A stretch of DNA of 64,000 nucleotides, taken from Pisaster brevispinus (lineage: Eukaryota; Echinodermata; Asteroidea; Forcipulatida; Asteriidae). A program made the translations under genes and the position numbers. The notes under the pieces were generated by a model that worked only from the letters and a program-made list of their open reading frames with translations, was not told the origin of the DNA and did not search any database. The stretch spans positions 6,861,202-6,925,201 of the forward strand of contig JAMKCF010000004.1 in the NCBI GenBank assembly GCA_023634235.1. The letters run 5' to 3'. Within the stretch, counting starts at the first letter, position 1, and every line of letters starts with the position of its first letter. Shown one piece after another: positions 52,691 to 63,316 of this stretch.

Positions 52691-53079
52691 AACCAAATGT
52701 AAGGGTAAAACCAAATGTAAGGGTAAAACCAAATGTAAGGGTAAAACCAAATGTAAGGGTAAAACCAAATGTAAGGGTAAAACCAAATGTAAGGGTAAAA
52801 CCAAATGTAAGGGTAAAACCAAATGTAAGGGTAAAACCAAATGTAAGGGTAAAACCAAATGTAAGGGTAAAACCAAATGTAAGGGTAAAACCAAATGTAA
52901 GGGTAAAACCAAATGTAGGGGTAAAACCAAATGTAAGGGTAAAACCAAATGTAAGGGTAAAACCAAATGTAAGGGTAAAACCAAATGTAAGGGTAAAACC
53001 AAATGTAAGGGTAAAACCAAATGTAAGGGTAAAACCAAATGTAAGGGTAAAACCAAATGTAAGGGTAAAACCAAATTAT
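52686..53079 (+). repeat. 18-bp minisatellite, about 22 copies
   Basis: The unit ggtaaaaccaaatgtaag is almost perfectly conserved; one copy has gtaggg at about 52915. The minus strand reads as an open hexapeptide repeat (WFYPYI or HLVLPL by frame), an artefact of the 18-bp period. The unit matches the SINE body word gggtaaaaccaaat seen at 52441. Confidence 0.95.
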
Positions 53080-53433
53080 ACAAAAGTAAAAAAAACATTT
53101 CTTTGTTGAGCCTCTATGCATGATTGAGGTTCTGCCTTTCACTTCTGTCGACTCCGGTTCGAATCCCATTTTAGACTAGATCCTTGCAGGTGGATTGGGT
53201 TTTCAATCCCAACCCACTTATGTGGGTCGTCCCCATTTAAGTCTTTCCTAGATTGGTCTTGATGTATTTTAAAATAAATATCTGAACTGTGAATTATAAC
53301 TTTCAAACAGTACAATGAATGAATAGTGCTCATTTACACTATTTGAATGTGCCTTACAAAATAAATATAAGTGCAATTTGAAAATAGTACACTCTGCTCA
53401 GCTTCAGTACTGCAGACGAGCAGAGTATACTGT

Positions 53434-53950
53434 TCAAAATGTTGAGACCACATCGGTTCTTATACTGCTCAAAATGTCAAGACCACATCGGTTCTTATAC
53501 TGCTCAAAATGTCAAGACCACATCGGTTCTTATACTGCTCAAAATGTCGAGACCACACCGGTTCTCATACTGCTCAAAATGTCGAGACCACATCGGTTCT
53601 TATACTGCTCAAAATGTCGAGACCACATCGGTTCTTATACTGCTCAAAATGTCAAGACCACATCGGTTCTTATACTGCTCAAAATGTCAAGACCACATCG
53701 GTTCTTATACTGCTCAAAATGTCAAGACCACATCGGTTCTTATACTGCTCAAAATGTCGAGACCACATCGGTTCTTATACTGCTCAAAATGTCAAGACCA
53801 CATCGGTTCTTATACTGCTCAAAATGTCAAGACCACATCGGTTCTTATACTGCTCAAAATGTCGAGACCACATCGGTTCTTATACTGCTCAAAATGTCAA
53901 GACCACATCGGTTCTTATACTGCTCAAAATGTCAAGACCACATTGGTTCT
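53434..53950 (+). repeat. 35-bp minisatellite, about 15 copies
   Basis: The unit aatgtcaagaccacatcggt plus tcttatactgctcaa repeats from about 53438. An A/G variant (gtcaag versus gtcgag) is distributed non-randomly. In the last copies G recurs every third unit, hinting at a 105-bp higher-order unit. All plus frames stay open, giving repetitive but meaningless translations. Confidence 0.95.
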
Positions 53951-54069
53951 TCTCAGGGAGAACACTTTTGCCAAAAGAGTTTTATACACCGAGCAAAGCT
54001 CCATGCACAACTTAGTGCAATTGAAGTTGTATTCTCAATGCTGTTCACTGCCAATGGAAGTAAAATGAT

Positions 54070-54370
54070 GGATGTCAGTCACTTCGTACCTTTGCCATTT
54101 TGCACCTTAGCTGAGTCATTTCGTACCATCAGCTGAGTCGGTTGGTACCTTCCGTACTTCTGTACTGCAATGCTGTTGTGCCCTCTACTATTGCTGTTAA
54201 ATGTCGGTGTGACTTTTGGGGCATGCCCGTCTTGAAACGAGGCTTAATTCCCTCAGAATTCTGGAGTCAAAAAGGTACGAGTTGACTTGTAAGAAGGTAT
54301 GAAGTTTCTTGTAAAAGGTGCGAAGTGTCCAGGGTATGAAGTGGTCAAGGTACAAAGTGACCTGATACAA
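54070..54370. repeat. Cluster of ggtacgaagt-type motifs in both orientations
   Basis: Plus-orientation words (ggtacgagttgac, ggtatgaagt, ggtgcgaagtg, ggtatgaagtgg, ggtacaaagtgac) crowd 54270-54361. Complementary words (cacttcgtacctt, tttgcacctt, catttcgtacc, ggtaccttccgtact) crowd 54078-54160. The two halves could pair as an imperfect foldback. Confidence 0.5.
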
Positions 54371-55439
54371 AAATTATGGCCACTGAGAATTCCTTTTACT
54401 TTTCTAATTACTGTTGCAATATTGCTACACATGTGCACCAGTGAATGATTTCTCTTGTACAGCGAAGCAAAATGCTACACAAAATGTATCAGTTGCTACT
54501 TAGAAAAATAATCATTTAGCTACTGGATATTTACAGCAGTCGATGTACACAAAACATGTACATGTGTACAGTCGTAATATTTTGCCACATAATTTTGCTG
54601 GATGATAACACCCTCTGTATATTTCAGGTTTTTTGTGTGAAATTGATTATTTTTTGTAAACCTTACGATCACAATCTTTGTGTGCAAAGTAAACCATATG
54701 TTCTCCGAAGTTTTATTGTGTTATTTTTCTATCATATCACAGTGTGTATATTTTGTTGTCATCATACTAAGATGTAAAATTTTAAAAGTAAAAATATAAA
54801 CGTTGCAGACAACCTTCGTCAACAACTAGATAGCGTAAGGAGATAGTTTACATGTATTGAAAATAGATTATAGTTAGTTAGTATTTTGTGCTTGCAGATA
54901 ATAATATAATACTTACTCTTCTATTTTTCCACATAGCCTATATAATAGAATAAGACATTGTCACATAAATCTTTACGCAATTGTATTATTTCTTGTTTCA
55001 CAAGCTTTTCGGCTTGTACTATTTTTTCAATCTTAACCCCCCCTTTCAATAAGTACATCAATCAATAATTAAATTAATTAACATTTAAGCCAACGAACCA
55101 TTAGCAAACATTAAGTTTAAAAGAGGAGTGTTATTTTAGGTTTCTGGTTTTGCTTTGTTTTTTCATTGATGTTGAAAGAAAAGTTGCATCATTGGTAATT
55201 GCTGCATTTTTGAAGAAAGTGTCGATTTGTGGGGATAGGATTTAATATCAAATATCGTTCCACTGACCCGTTTACATTCGTCAAAAATGAGAGCATGGTT
55301 AAAATGGTGGAAAATTTAAGCTGTCAGACACACCTTGTTGTCTCACGCTCAAACGATGGTCTGCCGACTGTCTTTAAAATGATTCAAAATTGCAGTTTTC
55401 TTTTAAATGAAACAATAGTGAGAACATATAATGAGGTTT

Positions 55440-55580
55440 TTCACAATTGTCTTACTGCGATGACCGACTGACCGCATAAACTTTCTCATAAACTTTCTCT
55501 TTGTTATTTCATTTATGTGTTGGGTAACGCAAAGTGTGGATGCTGGTCTAGCGACAATTACCAATGTTTAACTGGCCGCA
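55440..55580 (+). repeat. Dispersed repeat family, copy 3
   Basis: gaccgactgaccgcataaac, then tttgttatttcatttatgtg, then ttgggtaacgcaaagtg, then gacaattacc match the cores at 1985 and 45535. Confidence 0.5.
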
Positions 55581-55769
55581 TGATTTAACACCAAATGGTA
55601 TTTGGGTAGTGGTTATAAGGCTAAAGTTTATTAAAGGGACACATTTGCTTTCGGATTGGGCGCTTTGGGCTAAAAGAAGTGTTTGTTATGAAATTAATAT
55701 GGATGGAAAGATGTTTTAAAACTAGAATATAATGAACCTCAAATATACCTCAAAATATACCTCAAAATT

Positions 55770-55845
55770 GTGCGAACTAACACGGCCCGCCATTTTTGTA
55801 GAACCTTGCACTCCACAAAATGGCGGACCATGTTAGTTCACGAAG
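55770..55845. repeat. Imperfect hairpin with about 30-bp arms
   Basis: gcgaactaacacggcccgcc plus atttttgt pairs with acaaaatggcggaccatgtt plus agttca, with a loop of about 18 bases. No element family is recognised. Confidence 0.6.
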
Positions 55846-57926
55846 TGATAATGTATGTTCCTGTTGCCCTAACTCTAGCCGTAATATTCCTTAACCCTAA
55901 CCCTGGCATGTACATCACGAGGGGTTACCTGAATATCGGGGTTTTGAAGCAAATATGGAGCAGTAATTGGTACTACTTGTAACATTTCTCATATGACCTC
56001 TAGTTTCTTGTCCATCTAGAAATGCCCTGGAATAAGCTCATAGGGTCTGTTTGTATTACAAGGTGAATTGTCTTTACCTCAGCCATAGGTCGTAGTGTAC
56101 ATTTATATTTCTATTAACACAAACCATTGTAAGGATAATCACATGAAGGGAGATTTCTTCTTTTTATAGGCCTACTGTTTATTTTTGTCAGGTTCATGTA
56201 TATTTTATTCACCACTCTCACACAATCTCTTTCAAAAGGTGCAGACATTTTGTATTGTTGTACAATCACATGTAGCTAATTGGTAAGTTTATGAGTTAAT
56301 TTGAATAAAATTATCTTAAACCCCAACTGTCATTTTTGTTACTGCAGTGTGTTGTGTTATTGTTGTTTTGCTACCAGGGCACTTGGTTTTGTTTTTTATA
56401 TGGCTCCATGATCTTCCCATTCCATTGTTTACAAACTCAATGAGGGATCAGTCAACTCAACCAAACTAAATTACAAGAAAAGAAAAGGTAAACAACCAAG
56501 AAGAATTTGCCTGGACGTATGACACACCATGTTTGTAATTTCATCAAGTGATAGGTTGTTTTGTTTTGGGGGTTTTCTAAGGTCTTCCACGGATCTTCAC
56601 AACTCATGCTGGAAGAATGGTGAGAGTACAAGCTCCGCCCCCGCTGGATCCTTGCTGCGCGCTATTGGTTACACGTGGGGAACGCACGTGTCCATCACGT
56701 GCACACTGTGGCAGCCTGGCTGCAGCAAGCCCCCCTAGATCGAGGGGACGATCGTTCGAGGACCCTTGAAAAACAGAAGTTTCGGCTCAGTCTCTGAATG
56801 GCGTGACATCATCATCTATTCTTAGCCTTTACATCATCCATTCTAGATAAATTGCGAATTCACCTATTAAAGTCCCTTTATGTCGTTTCGAGAATGTTCT
56901 TTCCTGAATAGGCCTACACTTAACTACGATTTATAGTTGTCATAATTTAATAATAATAATTATTTGACTTCGGACCAGGGCCTGTCATGACAAAGTCAGT
57001 GCCAAGAATGCCTTCCCTACATGAGGGTACATGTTTGTGGGGTTTTTTCCTTGGGCCTCTCAGTTTCTCGTTGTGTTGAGCCTTTAATGTCGGTTTCCTG
57101 GCCCTTCTTGCAATTGTAGCCCTAAACTTTGGATCGCCCCACTGAGGACGGTCGCAGTACACTGGACTCTAAAGCAACTTAACTGAGGCCAGCCCCAAAA
57201 CAGTTTACGTTTACCATGGTCACATAATTATATGAAATAAACTACAAACGCTACTTGTTTGTCATCAAGTCTTTTGTGGTAATACACTTATTTAACTGTT
57301 TTCTGACAGATCACCGAGGTATCATTTTTACCTTTATCTTTTCAATTTATTTTGTCACATTTTTTGCACCGATCTCATGTCCGGGCGCACGCCTTTCGGC
57401 TCATTAATTATGCCTAAAATGGGCACTTGTTTTTATTGTGAACAGATATAGGAGCAACAAGTTATGTTTTCAAGGAGGTGGGAATAGGCTCTTGGGTTTA
57501 CAGGGTTTGCCGGGCGTGCATAGAGGAACAACAAACTATCATCTTCCTAAAAATTGATGATCCGGCGATTGTGTAGGTCCCGCCATGCCAGGTCCCGCTG
57601 CCATAGCGGGCATTATGTCAGACGTCAACGGACGGGGCCGCCTTAGCTCAACATTTCAAACTAAATTAACCACATAAATATTATTGTCACTGCAAAGTTA
57701 TGAGGGGGAAACAGAGCTGCATTGTCCCTAAACTTTCTCATTTTAGATTGTGTTGGCAGGAATTCACTCAATTTGTTTTAGCACTAGGGTATGTTTTTCA
57801 ATTCGGTGGGGCTGTGTGCGTACGTACTTGAATGCCAACACCGCGCCGTCCGATTTAAAGAGAATGGAATGCAGCTGTCTGCCGCCCTCAAGGGGTGGCC
57901 GTCAAGTCCTAGTAACGCACATGTTA

Positions 57927-57940
57927 TGATTACGTAATCA
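57927..57940. promoter_or_regulatory. Palindrome TGATTACGTAATCA, candidate bZIP site
   Basis: This is a perfect 14-bp palindrome. Its core ATTACGTAAT equals the PAR-bZIP/C-EBP-type consensus (RTTACGTAAY). It lies about 130 bp upstream of the gene B TATA box, a position suited to a proximal promoter element. Function is an inference. Confidence 0.4.
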
Positions 57941-58068
57941 AAACACCTGATGAACGAAAACTTGCAACGCGCGGAAGCAAATTATTTGTTCAAACTAATT
58001 CCCCCTGCAAAATGAGGTCATACATTTGAAAATGTAATTTGAGCGATGAGATCATCGCACTGAACCTC

Positions 58069-58139
58069 TATAAAAATGCAGGGACCTGGGACTGGGGCCG
58101 TTAAATGTTTCTTCCTCCATGGTTGAAGACACAAACTAG
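58069..58139 (+). promoter_or_regulatory. Gene B TATA box and first non-coding exon
   Basis: TATAAAAA at 58069-58076 is followed about 30 bases later by a likely start near 58100. A donor CTAG|GTGAGAG follows at 58139/58140. A matching acceptor, tttctctatag at 58387-58397, lies 32 bases upstream of the gene B start codon. Together they give a short 5'UTR exon spliced across a 258-bp intron. Confidence 0.55.
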
Positions 58140-58429
58140 GTGAGAGTTCTGCGAAGTGCTAGTGCTACTATAACTACTACGTGCCACAGTGCTATTCCAC
58201 TAAAAAGACTTCGGCCTATTTTAGTTGTTTTCAATTTGGTGACAGCTGCCAAAATAAAAAATAGATCAGCTGTATTTCTTGCAGCTACATAAAATGATCA
58301 TAAATGGATATTTTGTCAGTGCATTATCAAATCAAGCTTATGTCCCTTTTTTCTGGTGTGGCTAATTTATATGGTAACTTATCCCCTTTCTCTATAGTAA
58401 CAGTTCCTTGGCCAGGCTACCAGGTAGTA

Positions 58430-58621
58430 ATGGGGCAACAGCTACTCGAGGAGTTCAGCTTGTACTGTGGAGTCAACCACACAGTAACCCTGGACAAACT
58501 CACCTGGGATGTGGACAACTGCCTCATGGGGCAGCAGCAGCAGCTACTCAAGAAGTTCAACTGGTACTGCGGGGTGAACAGCACAGTAAACCTGGACAAC
58601 TTCACTTGGGATCTGAATCAC
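58430..58621 (+). repeat. In-frame duplication inside gene B exon 1
   Basis: 58430-58525 (96 bp, 32 codons) and 58526-58621 encode related segments. YCGVNHTVTLDKLTWDVDNC corresponds to YCGVNSTVNLDNFTWDLNHT, each preceded by MGQQ...LL..F. The second has two extra CAG codons. Gene A has only the second-type unit. Confidence 0.9.
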
Positions 58622-61600
58622 ACCCTCTACAATACCTGCTTCACCGATCTCGTCTACACCGTGCCGCATCTTCTCTTCATCCTCCTCTCCATCTTGGTGC
58701 TGTTCATCCTCGGATGCTGCACAAGAATTTGCAAGGAGAAGCACCAGTACCTCATCCAGTACCCCGGGCACAACCTCCGATGGGTCGTCAACTTCGTCTT
58801 TTTCTTGTTTCTTCTCTGCCAGATCGGAGAGAGCATCTTGACGGATGTTGGCCTCCACGGTAATGACTCCTTCAGACCCCACCTTTACACCCCTGCAGTG
58901 GTTGTCTTGGTTGCAGCTATTCTCAGCATGGTCTACTATACTCAGATGGAGGGTTGGCGTCGTGCACACATGTCTTGGCTGCTGCTGGCCTACTGGTTAG
59001 GAGCTCTAGCCAGCGAAGTTACTCGCTTTCTTAGCCTGTGCTACGAGTTCGATGGAGTTGACTACTCCATTTTGAGAGTTGACCTCAGCTTGGTGGCTAT
59101 TGGGCTCTACTCACTGCTTCTAGTGCTAGAATTAAACGTCATCAGAATAAAGGTAAGTTTAAATCTTGAAACAGTTGATCAATAGCTATACATTCTCAGG
59201 TCTGGAAGTTCACCTTTGAGAGGGGCACTAAGGTAAAGACAAGGAAACAGAAGCCTCCATGGCCTCTGTATAATTCCAGGACTACATTCAAAATATGTAA
59301 TTAGAAGAAAAAAAAACACTGACCTCCAAAGGGAATCAGTGGTCAAATCAACCAGTAGCAGTACGGAATACATGTATTCAGAACAGCAGATTTGTTGGTC
59401 ATGCCAACTTCCCTCAATGTTATCTGTATTGTAAGGAATTTGTTTTTCTCATTAAATTTTGCTTCTTTAAAAAACAATGGTTGGGTGGGGCTCGAGCCTC
59501 AACCCATATTTCCATTAAAGTACACCACTTCAACGAGCTGAGTACACTTTGGTGCTTTTGTGTTATATTTGTGTTCCTTGTTTTTGAAATAAGAAATGAT
59601 CCCGTTTTAAGATGGTCACTCATGGTTAGGGCAGTAAAACTTTAAGTTTGGTCTACTGATGAATGTATTTTACATAATCATCTTGTTAGTGAACTATGAT
59701 ATACAAATAAATCTATTATTTTACCTTCACAGGAAGGAATATGGTAGGATTTAAAGAGGAGCTTCAAGGTCAAATTCAGTTTTGTGATGCACTCAGTTTC
59801 CAATAGATGGAGTCCTTATGAGAATGGGGACAAAATTACAAATCTCAAACCTGACGTTAAAATGGTGTAAAATGCCACTGTGTTTGATACCCTTCAAGTG
59901 TAATTTTTGTCAAAATCCCAAAGCGTTTGATGATGTCATATTCATGGTCTTTACATTTTTGTACAGAGGATTTTCAATTCATTCCAGAGTTGTGATGGTT
60001 TTCAATCAAATTGACATTAAATTTGATTCCTTGTTTTATGGAAGCTCTTTTTTGATGACACGTTTAAAGTTGATGTAAGTTTTTAACTTTTGTGTTTCGC
60101 TCCTTTCCTGGCTCTCAAAGATCTTCTCAAGTTGCTCGGAGGAGGAGGAGGACTTCCCCGAGGACCTGATGAAGGAGGACATGCGTTACATGCAGGGCTA
60201 CACAAGTCTCTTATCATCAGCATTCTTCTTGTGGATGAACTGGATCTTCAAGAAAGGATACAAGACCACGCTGGAGATGGCTGACCTGGGAAGTCTGTCG
60301 GAGGTCCACACCACCAAATACCAGAGGGACAAGTTCCTGAAAGCTCTCAGAAAGGAAGAGGTATACTGTACATTACAGCAACATTTTGAAAATGATGGTT
60401 TTGTTGTTGTTGTTTTTTGGGGGATATGATAGCCTGATAGGCCTGTAGGATTTTAAAAACAAGACATAAATTCAAAACACATGTACCAGTGTCAGGATAG
60501 TAAAAAATAAAGTATTGCATTGCAGCTACACGAGGACACTTTTTAATTTTTTTATATTTTTTTTAAAATGTTATTGTTTGGCATCAACTGTACTGTCCGT
60601 CTGTCTTCGTTTTTTGTTTGTTTTTTGTTTTTTTGTTTTTTTGTCTAGGGCTGTTCCCTACAAGCCTGGGCTTATCTGAGCAGCCTCCAGAAGGCCTACA
60701 TTCTTAATTTATTTTGTTATTGTCAGTACCATTATTGTGGTCAATTGTATTTTTACTATCAAGTATCTGGTTAATAACTCATTGTGATCTTTGTTATTAT
60801 GAGTGTGGAAATAAATGTTTAATTGAACACTGCAAAATGCCCCATACGTATAATAATAGGCAGTAAGTATACAGCTGTGATCCAAGCATGATACTTCGTG
60901 GATTTGACATGGGCGATTGCCTCCATACACCCTCATTTCAAGTCTGGTCTTTTAAAAATAATTTTGGTGCAGTAAACATTTTGAGCTACAAGCCCTGTGG
61001 AAATTTTTTATTTTTTTTTAAATTGAGCCCTGAATTGTGAGACTCAAGTCCCCAACTATGCTACATTAGCCAATTAACAAACAAAACAAACTAAGCCTCC
61101 CCTTCATAACACTTGGACATTTTTTTCTTCTTTACATTTTCCTCTACAGGCTCGAGCAAAGAAGAACAAGAAACCTTTGAGCTTGTACCGAGCGTACGCA
61201 AGGGCGTTTGGTGCTGGCATCTTGCTCTCTAGTTTATTTAGGTTTGTTGCGATCGTGTCATCATTCATCCCTCCACTAGCACTTGCTGGTGCCATAAAGT
61301 ATGTTACAGCAGTCTACTATGACGAAGGAACCATGGAGTATGAACATGTAAGTTGAAGAAAAATTTAATAGTTTTAAAATCGTCCGGGGCACGGCGCAAA
61401 CAGAATTCAATGGAAGTCTTCATGTGCAGAACATAGAAGCAAGTGCATCTTCAAAATTATTGATAATTTTGTTAATTTTGATGCAAGAGAGTAATTTATC
61501 AAATTGGAGGAATTCTGAATTACCAAGTGTGAATGCCGAGCAGTGGGGTGCCCCCATTTGAAATCTTATCTTTTGAGATTAAATATTACCAGAGTAAAAT

Positions 61601-63316
61601 GTTACATTTTATAAACTTTAATGTGATAGTTTCAATGTTTTTTAAAACTATATATATTTGTTTTCATTCACCCAGACACTGTCTTTTTTGTTACACTCAC
61701 GTGAGATTATCTTACAAAAACAGTAAATGGCATAACAAGAGTGTTTGACAAGGGGTTTGTGTTAAGAAAAAATGCAATCGGAAACTACAGTTTTAATTTG
61801 GTAGAAGTATCCCCCTATCATAGAAAAAAACCATTTTGGTTACAACCTAAAATAAGTACCGGTAGTTTTTGTGCTGCAGCTCCAGTACACTTGCTTTCCC
61901 AGATAGAGTTAATAGAGTTAAATGGTTGGGTTATGTAAATACTTATGGAGGTGTGACTGTGAGGGGAGGGTGAGTGGAGGGGGGGGGTGGATCTGATATT
62001 TCGGCCGAGATAAGCTTTTGCCAGTAGCCCAAAGACTGTGACATAACATTTTGATCTGTCACCAACAGTAGTATGAGCATGAGAACAAAATTATTTTGAT
62101 TTTAAAGAGGTTGAGGCGTTGACGATGAAAGCAGGCCAGTGGCTGGGAATTATGAACTCCCCCTAGTTCCTGCACATGCACGTGCACTCTCCATAGATTT
62201 GATATGGAGGTAGTGCACTCGTCTGCTGTAATTGGGTGAGACTTCATAATTCCATGTACAGGCAACGGCCTGCTTTGATCATGACGAACGTGCCCACTGG
62301 GCTAACAGTTTCATCTATGTTTGATCCCAGACCAAGTACGTCACGGTGTCGGACTTCCTGAAGAATGGCTTTGTGCTGATCATTGTCATGTTTTGGGCCA
62401 ATGTCGTCACTCTGGTGGCAAATCACGCTTGCTGGCACAAGAACGGTATGGAGGCAGCTCATATGAGAGTTGCTCTTCAGGTAATGTGGCGGATTCGTTC
62501 AACTCCAACTTTTAAATGGCCTAATTCGTTCAACAATTTTGATTCTGTATGCAGCAATTCTCCCTTAACAGTGGTCCGCTTGCCAAATTCCAGTTTAAAC
62601 ACCTGAAGATCAGTCAAAATACTCTCAAAGTGGTCCGGCTGGCTACTTTAGTTTTGAAAAGGCGCCCCTATATGAAATCGGATTATTGAAAAAGCTGGGG
62701 GATCAGTGAAGTGACAAGCTGACTGGTCCCACTGACTCTAGTCACTGAAAAGTTAAAAGCAAACCTTGTGTATGCAATCTTCAGTAAAGAGAAACAGATC
62801 CTGTGTTTTGTCCCCTTAAAATGCTGGAAAAAGTCCTCTTGTAAACTTTTGTCAGCACTAATTGAAAATCTCCTAATTTCAAAGGTTTAGGGTAAACATG
62901 ATATAGTATGCTTTTATATTGTTTTAAAGTGTTGGGCGTTTTTCTTGGCTTCCCTTACCCCATTCTTATATATCCTTTTCTTTTGCTTATATCTTGCATT
63001 TAGTTCACATTTAACATGCCAAATTTGCAATTAAATATGTATGTTCGTTTTGTGTTGTACTGTTTTGTGTGGATTTGATCCATGACCACAAGCTCATCTT
63101 TAAAGTTACAATGCTTTCGATATGTGTGGTAATAAAGTCTTGGGTTTTGATTCACAGTCTGCTGTTTATGATAAGTCACTGCGTCTGTCCAGCTACACCA
63201 TGACCGGTGGCTCCATGACGATGGGTCAAATCACCAATCATATGTCAGTAGATACCTCACAAGTGGTGGACGGATCAGTGCATTGCTTCCACCATCTATG
63301 GTCCATACCTTTTGAG
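58430..63316 (+). CDS. ABCC9-like: SUR-like ABC transporter, ABCC8/9 type (gene B, 5' part: exons 1-5)
   Basis: Coding exons seen: 58430-59152, 60121-60360, 61150-61347, 62331-62480 and 63158-63316. All are GT-AG with phase 0 junctions, matching gene A exons 1-5. That is 490 codons, from the extracellular N-terminus through TMD0, L0 and the first part of TMD1 (LRLSSYTMTGGSMTMGQITN). The gene continues past 64000. Its N-terminal extracellular segment is duplicated in frame: residues 1-32 and 33-65 are two versions of one Cys/sequon unit. Exon 2 is one codon longer than in A (EEEED) and exon 5 also one codon longer, with a different ending (VVDGSVHCFHHLW). Start 58430 is chosen because it follows the acceptor at 58397; a nested in-frame ATG at 58526 is also plausible. 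The role is as for gene A, by inference. Confidence 0.9.
62122..62282. mobile_element. Small foldback MITE (gatcaaagcaggc family), copy 2
   Basis: gatgaaagcaggccagtggc at the left and ggcaacggcctgctttgatc at the right are inverted. The interior arms aattatgaa and ttcataatt also pair. It is related to 14262-14370 and lies in gene B intron 3, 50 bp before exon 4. Confidence 0.65.

Larger units (their letters stand above)
51562..58060. other. Intergenic region between ABCC genes A and B
   Basis: No conserved protein exon is recognised. It contains SINE pieces (52380-52690), an 18-bp minisatellite (52686-53079), a 35-bp minisatellite (53434-53950), a ggtacgaagt motif cluster (54070-54370), a dispersed repeat (55440-55580), a hairpin (55770-55845) and, near the end, a 14-bp palindrome upstream of the gene B TATA box. 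56300-57900 holds nothing I can identify. Confidence 0.6.

Noticed and set aside
52612..53169. Long minus-strand reading frames with hexapeptide repeats (FYPYIW / LPLHLV)
   Set aside because: They are translations of the 18-bp minisatellite, open only because the period is a multiple of three and the unit lacks stops. No other coding features.
53378..54136. Long plus-strand frames with CSKCQDHIGSYTAQNV-like repeats
   Set aside because: All three frames are open across a 35-bp minisatellite. The frame cycles through the same unit, which real proteins would not do.
58304..58429. Gene B start at the upstream in-frame ATG (58304)
   Set aside because: The added residues do not resemble SUR N-termini, and a good acceptor (tttctctatag) ends at 58397, placing 58304 in an intron.
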